From assembly GCF_000262545.1 (NCBI RefSeq), contig NZ_JH660660.1, positions 1,512,975 through 1,576,974 of the forward strand: 64,000 nt of DNA, read 5' to 3'. This DNA comes from Prevotella bivia DSM 20514. GTDB taxonomy: Bacteria; Bacteroidota; Bacteroidia; Bacteroidales; Bacteroidaceae. Each line of letters begins with the position of its first letter. Position 1 is the stretch's first letter. The position numbers and the translations under genes were made by a program. Positions 1 to 8,818 of the stretch are shown piece after piece. The notes below the pieces were generated by a model. It searched no databases. It saw only the letters and a list, made by a program, of their open reading frames with translations, and was not told the DNA's origin.

Positions 1-633
1 ATACTCTTCATACACCGATTCTAGCTCGGTATGGAAGCCACGAACCACCATATTTTGAAAACGATCGCTCTCTATCTTTGCCCAAGCTTCTAACTCATTA
101 GCAGGGAAATTAAGGTGATAGCAGGTAACATCATTTGAAGTATAGGCATTAACTCCTTCACCTCCGATGTTTGCCATCATCTTATCATACTCGTTAGGAA
201 TGTTGTATTGAGCAGCAAGCTGTGAAACGGAGTCGATCTCATGATAAAGCTTCTTACGCATAGCAGGATCGGTTACCTTGCGATATGCCTCATAACGAGC
301 CTCTATATCATCAAGATAAGGCTTTTCAGCAGCATAGTTTGAGGTTCCAAAATGGTTAGTACCTTTAAACATAATGTGCTCTAAATAATGAGCCAAACCC
401 GTTGTTTCAGCAGGGTCATTACGGCTACCTGTGTGCACAGCAATATAGGCTTGCACACGTGGCTTTTCTTTATTAACACTGATAAATACTTTCAAGCCGT
501 TCTTCAAAGTGTAAATACGACTTTGCATAGGGTCGCCCTTCACACTTTCATAAGCATAAGATTGGGCTTGAACACCTGTTGCCGCGCAGAGCACTGCTAC
601 GCCAAGTACAATTCCTTTTAAATAGGATAGCAT
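1..633 (-). CDS. M16 family zinc peptidase (pitrilysin-like), N-terminal part
   Basis: The visible 211 residues start with a signal peptide (hydrophobic stretch ending VQAQS) and continue into a peptidase M16 domain with the inverted zinc motif HYLEH (HxxEH) inside GLAHYLEHIMFKG. M16 proteins are periplasmic or outer-membrane-associated zinc proteases; Bacteroidetes versions are usually about 900 residues, so most of the gene, including the second zinc Glu and the inactive second half, lies before base 1. The start at 633 gives a normal signal peptide; an in-frame ATG at 648 would add only five residues. It follows the DUF4954 gene by about 20-35 bp and probably shares its transcript with hflX. 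Function in the family is clear, substrate unknown. Confidence 0.88.
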   Translation of the reverse strand, partial: MLSYLKGIVLGVAVLCAATGVQAQSYAYESVKGDPMQSRIYTLKNGLKVFISVNKEKPRVQAYIAVHTGSRNDPAETTGLAHYLEHIMFKGTNHFGTSNYAAEKPYLDDIEARYEAYRKVTDPAMRKKLYHEIDSVSQLAAQYNIPNEYDKMMANIGGEGVNAYTSNDVTCYHLNFPANELEAWAKIESDRFQNMVVRGFHTELESVYEEY

Positions 634-669
634 GTGATTTTGTATCATATTGTTAAATATTAAGTAACA

Positions 670-2526
670 TTATTCTTCGTAATCTGTTTCACGATCGAGA
701 CTATTAACAAATTCTTCGAACACTTCCCGATCAACATCCCCCATCTTGTATTCCTTCTCAGCATCCTTCTTTATCTCTGCAATCCATGCACGGCGAGCAG
801 TGATATAGTCGGCTTTGATCTTAGCATCCACCTCGGCTGTTATTTCGTCCACACCGTAATAGTTTTGTATCATCTTGTAAGTCCATGCCCATTGATAGGT
901 GCGATAATTGTGATTGATTTCCTCAAAACGATCAATCACCTCTTGAATGGTTTCCAAGTTACCACTCTTTATATCCTCTATCAAGCGATCTTCTTCGCTC
1001 GCTGGAAGTAGCAATCCTGAAAGATCTCGCCACTCCCCTATACCAACATCAGTAGTAGGCTTACCAAAGAACCCCCACTTATGGGCTCGTTTCAATACTG
1101 CCCCCATATAAATACGGAGAGCAATATCATAATATTTTATACCCTTTCGCAAGCTAGAGGCGTTAATGGTGTATTCGTGGAAATTATAACTAGACACATT
1201 GTCGCCACTAGCCTGACGAAGATTCTCAAGGATAAACTTGCCGCGAAGAATCTCGCCTACAGAAAAAGGTGATAGCCAATCGAAATTAACAATACTCTTC
1301 TTAGGAGCATTTTGTGGGCGCATATCACGCTTAGGCCACTTGTGAATATCACGATACAAACCCACAGTGGTAATATTACGCCCGGGTACAAGGAACATTT
1401 TATCAGCCTCAGCAATGAGGTAAGAGAAAGGCAACGCTGTAGTATTAGGGTGGTGCATCAGTTTTCCAAAACACACAGAGAATGTACCAATGGTAGCTGG
1501 CATCAAAAGATAACTGCCACTAGCTGTCTTTGATCCACGTTCGAGCGTTCCCCAGTGCATAGGACCCATCTTATAGGCGTGGTTAGAAAAGTTGGTGCCT
1601 GACCCAGCATTATAGAATGAGAACATACCACCGATGAGCAGCGAACTCTTGTGATGAGAAGCACTAAAAGGACCACAGAAAGCTGCACAAGCCTCGCCAT
1701 TAGCCATATACGAATTGGCAAAGAACACGCTTTGCGAAGCTGTGAAGCCATTCGATACATGACAAGCCTCGCCCACAAAGCAGTCTTGCATCTTCACACT
1801 GTTCACGATACTACTACCTTCGGAAATGATAGAGTTTTCGCAAATAACACCTGTACCAATATAAACACTAGCCTTATCCGAGCTAAGAATGGTACAATCG
1901 CTAAGCCTACTAGCTCCTGATATTTCACAATCGTCTTGAATAACGGTATTGGTGATCTCGCGGGTATTGATGATTTTCACACGATTGCCCACCACACCAC
2001 GATCAGGATTGGTGCGCATTATCTCTTCCTTTACCAAACGGCGGATAGCATTCTTAACATCTTTGTCGTCAAAATGCTTTACCATAAAGGCTGCAAACTG
2101 ACTATTAAGGTCGTGGAAAAGGATAACATTACCATCGCCTACCTCGTTGAGTACCGATATTAAATTGCCTTCGCCAAAAGAAGCTCCCTCCGTAGTTTCG
2201 AGTACCGAAACATTAGAAATGAGACAATCATCACCTATAGTGTAGTTATTGATATAATTGCCTACCTTCTCAATCAAACAATCATTGCCCACCGTAACAT
2301 TGCGCAAAGTAGCATCGTTAATACCAGAATGTTTTACAAAGTCTTTGGTTATCTCAACATTCTTCTGAAAACTGCCCAAGCGAATATCGCCATAGAACAT
2401 AACACGGTGAAAGAATTTTGGCTGAAATCCTTCCTCTGCAACAAGAACTCGCTGCCAGTCTTCTGCCCAGCAGCTATTATTTTCAAAGATGCTTATTTCA
2501 TCTTGTGTTAATAAACGATATGTCAT
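670..2526 (-). CDS. DUF4954 family protein, left-handed beta-helix (hexapeptide-repeat) type
   Basis: A 618-residue protein with many irregular hexapeptide-like turns (for example CLIEKVG, CLISNVS, CEISGAS) in residues 80-260, which suggests a left-handed parallel beta-helix like that of acyl- and nucleotidyl-transferases. I recognise it as the conserved Bacteroidetes family DUF4954; the family has no established reaction. The C-terminal third is helical and highly charged. No signal peptide is present, so it is probably cytoplasmic. It lies 52 bp after hflX and about 20-35 bp before the M16 protease on the same strand, so the three likely form an operon. A sugar-nucleotide or acyl-transfer role is only an inference from the helix fold. 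Confidence 0.8.
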   Translation of the reverse strand: MTYRLLTQDEISIFENNSCWAEDWQRVLVAEEGFQPKFFHRVMFYGDIRLGSFQKNVEITKDFVKHSGINDATLRNVTVGNDCLIEKVGNYINNYTIGDDCLISNVSVLETTEGASFGEGNLISVLNEVGDGNVILFHDLNSQFAAFMVKHFDDKDVKNAIRRLVKEEIMRTNPDRGVVGNRVKIINTREITNTVIQDDCEISGASRLSDCTILSSDKASVYIGTGVICENSIISEGSSIVNSVKMQDCFVGEACHVSNGFTASQSVFFANSYMANGEACAAFCGPFSASHHKSSLLIGGMFSFYNAGSGTNFSNHAYKMGPMHWGTLERGSKTASGSYLLMPATIGTFSVCFGKLMHHPNTTALPFSYLIAEADKMFLVPGRNITTVGLYRDIHKWPKRDMRPQNAPKKSIVNFDWLSPFSVGEILRGKFILENLRQASGDNVSSYNFHEYTINASSLRKGIKYYDIALRIYMGAVLKRAHKWGFFGKPTTDVGIGEWRDLSGLLLPASEEDRLIEDIKSGNLETIQEVIDRFEEINHNYRTYQWAWTYKMIQNYYGVDEITAEVDAKIKADYITARRAWIAEIKKDAEKEYKMGDVDREVFEEFVNSLDRETDYEE

Positions 2527-2578
2527 AGTTCGTATATTTATAATTTAAGGAATAATTGTTTGAAAGTGCTTTTCGCCT

Positions 2579-3829
2579 TTATTCTTCCTCTATCGTATAA
2601 AGGAAGTCGTTATAAGGATACTTCTGAACATGGAGTTCGCGCACCATTTTGTAGAGCGTTTCTCTAAACTCGTCGATATTTTCTTTTTCACGTGCCGAGA
2701 TAAAGAGACAGTTACCATCAGCTTTTGCCATCCATGTACGCTTCAATTCATCGAGCGTAATGTTTTCTTTTGTAGGTGGTGTGAGGTCATCTTCGTCCTT
2801 TTCCACCCATGTATAGTTGTCGATCTTATTGAAAATAAGCATTGAAGGCTTATCAGCACATCCAAGATCGGCTAGCGTTTTGTTCACCACCTCTATTTGT
2901 TCTTCAAAATCGGGATGTGATATATCCACTACATGGAGCAACAAATCGGCTTCGCGTACCTCATCGAGGGTCGACTTAAACGAATCGACAAGATCAGTAG
3001 GCAACTTACGGATAAACCCTACAGTATCAGCCAAAAGGAAAGGAAGATTGTCCACAACCACCTTACGCACGGTGGTGTCGAGGGTAGCAAAGAGCTTGTT
3101 CTCGGCGAAAACTTCGCTCTTAGCAAGGAGGTTCATTGTGGTAGATTTGCCCACATTGGTATATCCCACCAAGGCTACACGGATCATTCTGCCACGATTT
3201 TTGCGTTGGGTAGACTTTTGTTTGTCAATTTCTGCCAAGCGTTCTTTTAAGAGCGACATACGATTGAGGATGATACGGCGGTCCATTTCGAGCTGGGTTT
3301 CACCAGGACCACGCAGTCCCACCGAACCTTTTCCACCACCAGAGCCAGAGCCACCTCCCTGACGCTCCAAGTGCGTCCATAAGCGTTGCAAGCGTGGAAG
3401 CATATAGCGATACTGCGCAAGTTCCACCTGTGTCTTGGCATTAGCGGTCTGAGCACGCATCGCAAAAATATCAAGAATAAGCGAAGTGCGATCTAAGATC
3501 TTCACCGCTAACATTTGCTCAATATTACGCATCTGCTTAGCCGACAACTCATCGTCGAAGATAACCATTCCCACGGGATCCTCTTCATCTTCTTTTTGCT
3601 TTATATAGTCTCTTATTTCCTCTAGCTTTCCCTTGCCTACATAGGTAACAGCACTAGGACCATTTACCCTTTGTGTAAAGCGTTTTACGGTAACTGCACC
3701 TGCTGTATCGGCTAGAAATTCTAGCTCGTCAAGATATTCCTTGGTTTTTGCTTCGTCCTGATTTTGAGTAATCAAACCCACCAATACAGCACTCTCTGTC
3801 TTAACCTCAGATATAACAAATTCCTTCAT
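2579..3829 (-). CDS. hflX: GTPase HflX
   Basis: A 416-residue ribosome-associated GTPase. HflX binds the 50S subunit and splits stalled or stress-hibernating ribosomes. Visible motifs are the N-terminal HflX domain (about residues 1-200) ending in a glycine-rich linker (GGGSGSGGGKG) and the signature GPGETQLE, then a G domain with G1 GYTNVGKST, G3 DTVGF and G4 NKID. Length fits the family. It is the first gene of the minus-strand group hflX-DUF4954-M16. A -7-like TATTTTTG lies at 3876-3869 upstream, diverging from metY. Confidence 0.95.
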   Translation of the reverse strand: MKEFVISEVKTESAVLVGLITQNQDEAKTKEYLDELEFLADTAGAVTVKRFTQRVNGPSAVTYVGKGKLEEIRDYIKQKEDEEDPVGMVIFDDELSAKQMRNIEQMLAVKILDRTSLILDIFAMRAQTANAKTQVELAQYRYMLPRLQRLWTHLERQGGGSGSGGGKGSVGLRGPGETQLEMDRRIILNRMSLLKERLAEIDKQKSTQRKNRGRMIRVALVGYTNVGKSTTMNLLAKSEVFAENKLFATLDTTVRKVVVDNLPFLLADTVGFIRKLPTDLVDSFKSTLDEVREADLLLHVVDISHPDFEEQIEVVNKTLADLGCADKPSMLIFNKIDNYTWVEKDEDDLTPPTKENITLDELKRTWMAKADGNCLFISAREKENIDEFRETLYKMVRELHVQKYPYNDFLYTIEEE

Positions 3830-3952
3830 TCAATATGTTTTCTTTTTCGTATAGTCTTTTGCTTACTGCAAAAATACAGTTTATTTTTGTAAAAGCACTA
3901 TATGTGAACATAAAAAAACATAATAACTGATGTATAAATAAGTATATATTTG

Positions 3953-3960
3953 TATCTTTG
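3953..3960 (+). promoter_or_regulatory. Bacteroidetes -7 box TATCTTTG for metY
   Basis: TATCTTTG fits the TAnnTTTG consensus and lies 45 bp before the metY start. No TTTG is seen at the ideal 20-bp distance upstream, so only the -7 element is well supported. Confidence 0.6.
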
Positions 3961-4004
3961 AAAATTGAAAAAAAGTTCTGTAATAAATTATAAAGATTTT
4001 TTTT

Positions 4005-5276
4005 ATGCGAAGAGAAACATTATGTATTCATGGAGGGTGGCAACCTAAGAATGGCGAATCACGCCAATTACCTATTATTCAAAGCACTACATTCAAATAT
4101 GACGATACCGAAGAGATGGCTATGCTCTTCGATTTGAAGAAGTCGGGATATTTTTATTCCAGACTTGCTAACCCTACAAACGATGCTGTGGCAGCAAAGA
4201 TAGCAGCGCTAGAAGGTGGTATTGGAGCTGTGTTAACCTCTAGTGGACAGGCGGCTAATTATTTTGCCATTTTCAATATCTGTGAGGCAGGCGGACACGT
4301 GGTGGCATCTACCGAGATTTATGGTGGTACATTCAACTTGCTAAACATAACGATGCGCAAGCAGGGAATAGAAGTTACCTTTGTAAATCCTGACGCTTCT
4401 GAGGAAGAATTGGCTAAGGCTTTCCGCCCAAACACTAAACTGATGTTTGGCGAAACCATCAGTAATCCTGCTGGAAATGTGCTAGATATAGAGAAGTTTG
4501 CACGAGTAGCCCATGCGCACGGTGTACCTTTGATGGTAGATAACACCTTTGCTACTCCTATTAACTGTCGTCCTTTCGAATGGGGATGCGACATTGTTAC
4601 CCACTCTACCACAAAATATATGGACGGACATGCCACGCAGGTAGGTGGTGCTGTTGTGGACAGTGGTAACTTCGATTGGGAAGCAAATGCTGAAAAGTTT
4701 CCGGGTTTGTGTATGCCAGATGAGTCGTACCACGGGCTTACCTACACAAAGGCTTTTGGAAAAATGGGCTATCTCACAAAGCTGATTGCGCAATTGATGC
4801 GCGATCTTGGGTCGATACCAGCACCACAAAACTCGTTCTTGCTTAATCTTGGTCTCGAAACGCTTCACCTGCGTATGGCACAACATTGCAAAAACGCTCA
4901 AGCAATAGCAGAATTTTTAGAAAAAGACGAGCGCGTGGCATGGGTCAACTACTGTGGTTTAAAAAATAACAAGTATTACGAACTTGCACAAAAATACTTG
5001 CCTAACGGCTCATGCGGTGTGATTTCTTTTGGTTTGAAGGGCGACAGAGCTACAGCAGTGAAGTTTATGGATGCGCTACAACTCATAAGCATTGTTACCC
5101 ACGTGGCTGATGCTAAGACTTGTGTGCTTCACCCTGCTAGCCATACCCATCGCCAACTGTCAGACGAACAACTAAAACAAGCGGGCATTGCTCCCGACTT
5201 AATTCGCCTTTCTGTGGGTATCGAAGCGGTGGAAGATTTGATAAAAGACATTCAGCAAGCGCTTGAAAGAATTTAA
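4005..5276 (+). CDS. metY: O-acetylhomoserine sulfhydrylase (aminocarboxypropyltransferase)
   Basis: A 423-residue PLP enzyme of the Cys/Met metabolism family. It should make homocysteine from O-acetylhomoserine and sulfide (or thiols) in methionine synthesis. The PLP lysine is Lys204 in the motif VTHSTTKYMDGH; SSGQAANYFAIF and the GLETLHLRMAQH stretch are typical. The roughly 420-residue length and the insertion after the PLP lysine (GGAVVDSGNFDWE) favour MetY over cystathionine gamma-synthase (about 380 residues). It is monocistronic: its own promoter lies upstream and a strong hairpin follows. The window also carries cysK at 46.6 kb, the other sulfide-fixing enzyme. Confidence 0.9.
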   Translation: MRRETLCIHGGWQPKNGESRQLPIIQSTTFKYDDTEEMAMLFDLKKSGYFYSRLANPTNDAVAAKIAALEGGIGAVLTSSGQAANYFAIFNICEAGGHVVASTEIYGGTFNLLNITMRKQGIEVTFVNPDASEEELAKAFRPNTKLMFGETISNPAGNVLDIEKFARVAHAHGVPLMVDNTFATPINCRPFEWGCDIVTHSTTKYMDGHATQVGGAVVDSGNFDWEANAEKFPGLCMPDESYHGLTYTKAFGKMGYLTKLIAQLMRDLGSIPAPQNSFLLNLGLETLHLRMAQHCKNAQAIAEFLEKDERVAWVNYCGLKNNKYYELAQKYLPNGSCGVISFGLKGDRATAVKFMDALQLISIVTHVADAKTCVLHPASHTHRQLSDEQLKQAGIAPDLIRLSVGIEAVEDLIKDIQQALERI

Positions 5277-5329
5277 CATAAACGTAATATATAATTTTTT
5301 GTGCGGCAATACATCACCTTTTGCATACC

Positions 5330-5388
5330 AAAAGGGCATCTTTTGCTCACTAAAAGGTCATCTTTTGAATAGCAAAAGATGACCTTTT
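5330..5388 (+). terminator. Triple 16-bp repeat forming a terminator-like hairpin
   Basis: Two direct copies AAAAGGGCATCTTTTG (5330-5345) and AAAAGGTCATCTTTTG (5352-5367) are followed by a perfect inverted copy at 5373-5388, giving a 16-bp stem with an AATAG loop. It follows metY by about 55-110 bp and probably ends that transcript. Confidence 0.7.
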
Positions 5389-5504
5389 ATAATATAATGA
5401 ATATCAGATAGTTACAAGCATAAAATATAAAATCGAAGATATTTTATATGTAACTATATTTCACCAACCAACACCTTTAAACGAAAACATAATTTGGGAT
5501 AGCG

Positions 5505-5536
5505 TTTGCGTGATAGCTTTCTTAGCCGTACCTTTG
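5505..5536 (+). promoter_or_regulatory. Promoter of the HAD gene, TTTG-N20-TACCTTTG
   Basis: TTTG at 5505-5508 and TACCTTTG at 5529-5536 are separated by exactly 20 bp, the Bacteroidetes housekeeping spacing. It overlaps the upstream extension of the reading frame, so translation must begin downstream, at 5560. Confidence 0.8.
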
Positions 5537-5559
5537 TGGTGGACAAAAAAAAGAAGATA

Positions 5560-6264
5560 ATGATAGATATTAACAAGATAAAACTCATAGCCTTTGATGC
5601 TGATGACACGCTATGGGACTGCCAAAGCTACTATGACGAAGCGGAGGATACATACACAAAGATACTTGAGCGGTACGGTATTGGGGCTAAAGAGGTGGCG
5701 GAGTCGCTATTTGAGACCGAAACGAAAAATATGCCACTGCTAGGATATGGATGCAAAGCCTTTATTTTATCGCTAATAGAGAATGCTGTAAAAATGACCC
5801 ATAGGGAGATAGAGGGCAAAGATATTCAGAGCATTCTCAACTTATCCCACCACCTGCTTACATCGCTAGGACAGCCACTTGCAGGGATAGAAGACACGCT
5901 GAAAAAACTAAAGCGTGGAAGCAATGTACCTAGGGTGGTATTTACCAAAGGCGAACTACTCGACCAAAAAAATAAATATCACAAGTCGGGACTTTCTGCT
6001 TATTTCGATGACATCATCGTAGTAGAAGACAAAACAATAGCAGCATATAAGCAGCTTTGCACGCATTTTGGTGTTCAGATAGCGGAACTGCTGATGATAG
6101 GCAACTCGTTTAAATCGGACATCGAACCTGTGCTGAAACAAGGCGGATGTGCCATTCATATTCCTTTTCATACTGTCTGGCAACATGAAATGGTGGAAGA
6201 ATATCCTCACGAAAACTTGATCGTCTTGGATAGCTTCTCCGAATTGACCAAGATAATTCTATAA
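5560..6264 (+). CDS. HAD superfamily hydrolase
   Basis: A 234-residue haloacid-dehalogenase-type phosphatase. Motif I is FDADDTLW near the N-terminus (nucleophile and acid Asp in DxD), a motif II-like VVFTKG follows at mid-protein, and motif IV is GNSFKSDIEP. There is no signal peptide, so the protein is cytoplasmic. The frame is open from 5506, but the promoter ending at 5536 makes the ATG at 5560 the right start. The substrate cannot be told; phosphoglycolate- or nucleotide-type phosphatases share this layout. It lies 61 bp before the Mrp gene and may be cotranscribed with it. Confidence 0.85.
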   Translation: MIDINKIKLIAFDADDTLWDCQSYYDEAEDTYTKILERYGIGAKEVAESLFETETKNMPLLGYGCKAFILSLIENAVKMTHREIEGKDIQSILNLSHHLLTSLGQPLAGIEDTLKKLKRGSNVPRVVFTKGELLDQKNKYHKSGLSAYFDDIIVVEDKTIAAYKQLCTHFGVQIAELLMIGNSFKSDIEPVLKQGGCAIHIPFHTVWQHEMVEEYPHENLIVLDSFSELTKIIL

Positions 6265-6325
6265 ATCGTCTCTCCTTTGGCACGATTTTAGCTTAATAAA
6301 TATATAAAAAATACAAATACTCATT

Positions 6326-7426
6326 ATGACATTATATCCAAAACTCATAACAGATGCGCTGGAGAAAGTAATTTATCCAGGTACAAAGAAAAATATTATT
6401 GAAAGTGAGATGCTTGCAGACACACCTAGCATCAATGGCAATAAGGTGAAGTTTACATTGATTTTCCCACGCGAAACCGACCCCTTCTTGAAATCAACCC
6501 TCAAAGCTGCCGAGGCTCAGATACACTATTCGGTGGGTAAAGAGGTAGAGGTTACTATTGAAACAGAGTTTAAGAACGCACCACGTCCAGAGGTAGGCAA
6601 GTTGCTTCCAGAGGTGAAAAACATCATTGCTGTAAGCTCTGGCAAGGGTGGCGTAGGCAAAAGCACCGTTTCTGCCAACCTTGCTATTGCATTGGCAAAG
6701 CTAGGTTATAAGGTGGGACTGCTAGATACTGATATTTTCGGACCAAGTATGCCAAAGATGTTTGGTGTAGAGGAGGCACGCCCCACTGGTGTTAACAAAG
6801 GAGGTAGAGACTTAATAGAGCCAATAGAAAAATATGGTGTGAAGTTGCTTTCTATCGGTTTCTTTGTCAATCCAAATACGGCTACGCTGTGGCGTGGAGG
6901 TATGGCTACATCAGCTTTGAAACAATTGATTGCCGATGCCGATTGGGGCGATCTCGATTACTTTATCCTTGATACGCCTCCTGGCACTAGCGATATTCAC
7001 CTCACATTGATGCAAACATTGGCTATCACAGGGGCGGTTATCGTATCTACACCACAAGAGGTGGCTCTGGCTGATGCTCGCAAGGGCATTGATATGTACC
7101 AGAATGACAAAGTAAACATTCCTATACTCGGTTTGGTGGAGAATATGGCATGGTTTACACCAGCCGAATTGCCCGAGAACAAGTACTACATCTTTGGAAA
7201 AGAGGGTTGTAAAAAGCTTGCAAAAGAAATGAATACTCCGCTACTTGCTCAAATTCCGCTTGTACAAGGTATTCGCGAGGGGGGCGACGACGGTGCGCCA
7301 GCAGCCACAAAGGTAGACACTATGACGGGACAAGCTTTCATCAATTTGGCACAAGCTGTAGTAACGGTGGTAAATCGGCGCAATGCCAACCAAGCTCCAA
7401 CAAAGATTGTTGAAATGCACGCTTAG
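6326..7426 (+). CDS. mrp: Mrp/NBP35 (ApbC-type) iron-sulfur carrier ATPase
   Basis: A 366-residue P-loop protein with an N-terminal MIP18/DUF59 domain (about residues 1-80) and a deviant Walker A GKGGVGKS at residues 106-113, followed by the DTDIFGPSMP switch typical of Mrp. The family carries and transfers Fe-S clusters. The C-terminal CxxC that binds the cluster in ApbC/Nbp35 is not visible; the equivalent stretch reads NMAWFTPAELPENKYYIFG. I believe many Bacteroidetes Mrp proteins look like this, so the cluster-binding mode may differ. It is followed at once by a repeat-rich convergent intergenic spacer. Confidence 0.93.
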   Translation: MTLYPKLITDALEKVIYPGTKKNIIESEMLADTPSINGNKVKFTLIFPRETDPFLKSTLKAAEAQIHYSVGKEVEVTIETEFKNAPRPEVGKLLPEVKNIIAVSSGKGGVGKSTVSANLAIALAKLGYKVGLLDTDIFGPSMPKMFGVEEARPTGVNKGGRDLIEPIEKYGVKLLSIGFFVNPNTATLWRGGMATSALKQLIADADWGDLDYFILDTPPGTSDIHLTLMQTLAITGAVIVSTPQEVALADARKGIDMYQNDKVNIPILGLVENMAWFTPAELPENKYYIFGKEGCKKLAKEMNTPLLAQIPLVQGIREGGDDGAPAATKVDTMTGQAFINLAQAVVTVVNRRNANQAPTKIVEMHA

Positions 7427-7562
7427 TGAGAGGTGAGAGTTGAGAGTTGAGAGTTGAGAGAGGTGAGAATTTTTCTAGGAGTACTAGAATTACTAGGAAT
7501 ACTAGGATGAGCAACTCTCAAATCTCAACTCTAAAATCTAAAATCTCAACTCTCAACTCTCT
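7427..7562. repeat. Heptamer TGAGAGT array, CTAG 9-mers and complementary ACTCTCA array
   Basis: Left arm 7427-7470 is built of TGAGAGT heptamers; 7475-7510 holds four 9-bp units beginning CTAGG or CTAGA; right arm 7512-7562 is built of the complement, ACTCTCA. The whole can fold into one long hairpin between the convergent mrp and SGNH genes and may act as a bidirectional terminator. Confidence 0.85.
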
Positions 7563-8248
7563 ATGTAAGGCTTTATCTTTGCCGCCCATACCTTGTACCC
7601 CTCTTCCGTCAGATGCAAACCATCGCGGCAATAGCTTGGTTTCATTGTTTTCTTATCTTTGCCTAGCAAATCATCGTATATATTAATGTAGATAAACTTG
7701 CTTGCTTCGCAATATTCTTTTAGCCGTTTATTCAAAGCTATAATCATATCGCCTTTGCCTTTCATATAGCGCCAAACGCCTTTTTCTGGACAAAGTGGAA
7801 GCAAGCTATGCACAAAGATTTGCGTAGCAGGGCATGCAGAATGCAGCTCGTTTAATATCCGAACAATATTATTATATACTTTATCTATTGCCAAACCATG
7901 ACTTAAATCATTAGTGCCACAGTCGAAAAAAACGGCACGAGGTTGAGCAGCAATAATTTCTGGTAAACGATGATACATACCTATAGCATCATCGCCTATA
8001 ATACCACGATTGACTATAAGATGATTTGTATTGAAAAAACGATTCCAATTGCCACCAAACTCCATGTGACTATCCCCAAACATAATTACCTTATCGGCGG
8101 CAATTCTACCTTCATTTGTAAATATTTTCATACGCTCTGTATAATGCTTTGAGGCTTTAAAATGGTGTGATTGTGCATTTGCTATTTGGGCAAAGAGCAG
8201 CATTCCTAAATATAACGGTATGAATAATATATAAGAAAATAGTTTCAT
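7553..8248 (-). CDS. Secreted SGNH/GDSL-family hydrolase
   Basis: About 231 residues: a signal peptide (MKLFSYILFIPLYLG... ending near AQIANAQS) and an SGNH esterase fold with block I GDSH (Ser nucleophile in MFGDSHMEFG), block III GTNDL and block V DGLHL with the catalytic Asp/His. Such enzymes remove acyl groups from sugars (sialate or xylan acetyl esterases) or lipids; the substrate is not readable. The frame extends to 8269, but a TACCTTTG box at 8274-8267 covers that ATG, so the start at 8248 is preferred. The 3' end lies inside the ACTCTCA repeat array. Confidence 0.87.
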   Translation of the reverse strand: MKLFSYILFIPLYLGMLLFAQIANAQSHHFKASKHYTERMKIFTNEGRIAADKVIMFGDSHMEFGGNWNRFFNTNHLIVNRGIIGDDAIGMYHRLPEIIAAQPRAVFFDCGTNDLSHGLAIDKVYNNIVRILNELHSACPATQIFVHSLLPLCPEKGVWRYMKGKGDMIIALNKRLKEYCEASKFIYINIYDDLLGKDKKTMKPSYCRDGLHLTEEGYKVWAAKIKPYIES

Positions 8249-8266
8249 GCTTAGTTTTATTTTCCA

Positions 8267-8274
8267 CAAAGGTA
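8267..8274 (-). promoter_or_regulatory. -7 box TACCTTTG for the SGNH hydrolase gene
   Basis: TACCTTTG on the minus strand, 19 bp before the chosen start. The -33 region is weak (TTGT near 8297). It decides against the longer reading frame. Confidence 0.6.
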
Positions 8275-8307
8275 CTGAATAAATGAATACCTAGACAACG
8301 ATAGTAT

Positions 8308-8345
8308 AAAAAAAACTGGCTCATTCTTCTAAAAGAATAAGCCAG
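8308..8345 (-). terminator. Rho-independent terminator of the lysozyme-like gene
   Basis: The stem CTGGCTyATTCTT (arms 8316-8328 and 8333-8345, one mismatch) is followed on the minus strand by eight T (8315-8308). It lies 45 bp after the stop of the lysozyme-like gene. Confidence 0.8.
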
Positions 8346-8389
8346 CCTAAAATATTTTTTTGCAAATCTAAAGTTTGCACTTATGTGCT

Positions 8390-8818
8390 TTACTTCATAA
8401 TTGAGAGCACTCTTCCTAGATAAGACTGCGTTTTAGCAATGCTATATTGAATGCCTCCTGCCCAAAGACGAATACCACGTTCAATATTATTCATTGGGTT
8501 ATGAAACGACTGAATAAGAACAAACATTTCTTTTGATTTTTGAACATTGAAACGATCGGATAGTTTGTAACGCTTCTTACTACCTCTTGCCTTCAAAATG
8601 TTGTTACATTCTTTTACGAGTATGGGAGATATTTGTAATATTCCTGCATACTGCCCGTTGACAGCTTTTGCATTTCCTCTACTCTCTAAGTGGATAATTG
8701 CAGCCATTACTGACTCCCAATTAAACGTATCGCCCGACTTTTTTACTTCAGCGTGAGCACTTACTGCACATAAATTAATTAAAAAACCTAATACAATTAC
8801 TTTTAAAAATCTCATCAT
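8390..8818 (-). CDS. Secreted lysozyme-like (transglycosylase SLT fold) protein
   Basis: About 142 residues: signal peptide (MRFLKVIVLGFLINLCAVSAHAE) and a lysozyme-like domain with the catalytic-Glu motif HLESRGNAKAVNGQYAGILQ, followed by NVQKSKEMF and a YSIAKTQSYLGRVL tail. This pattern is typical of small periplasmic peptidoglycan lytic enzymes in Bacteroidetes. ATG codons at 8818 and 8815 are both better starts than 8836 because they sit right at the signal peptide. It stands alone, with minus-strand -7 boxes at 8933-8926 and 9048-9041 and a terminator downstream. Confidence 0.82.
   Translation of the reverse strand: MMRFLKVIVLGFLINLCAVSAHAEVKKSGDTFNWESVMAAIIHLESRGNAKAVNGQYAGILQISPILVKECNNILKARGSKKRYKLSDRFNVQKSKEMFVLIQSFHNPMNNIERGIRLWAGGIQYSIAKTQSYLGRVLSIMK

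Noticed and set aside
388..621. Plus-strand frame opposite the M16 protease
   Set aside because: Antisense shadow of a clear signal-peptide-bearing protease with an HxxEH motif.
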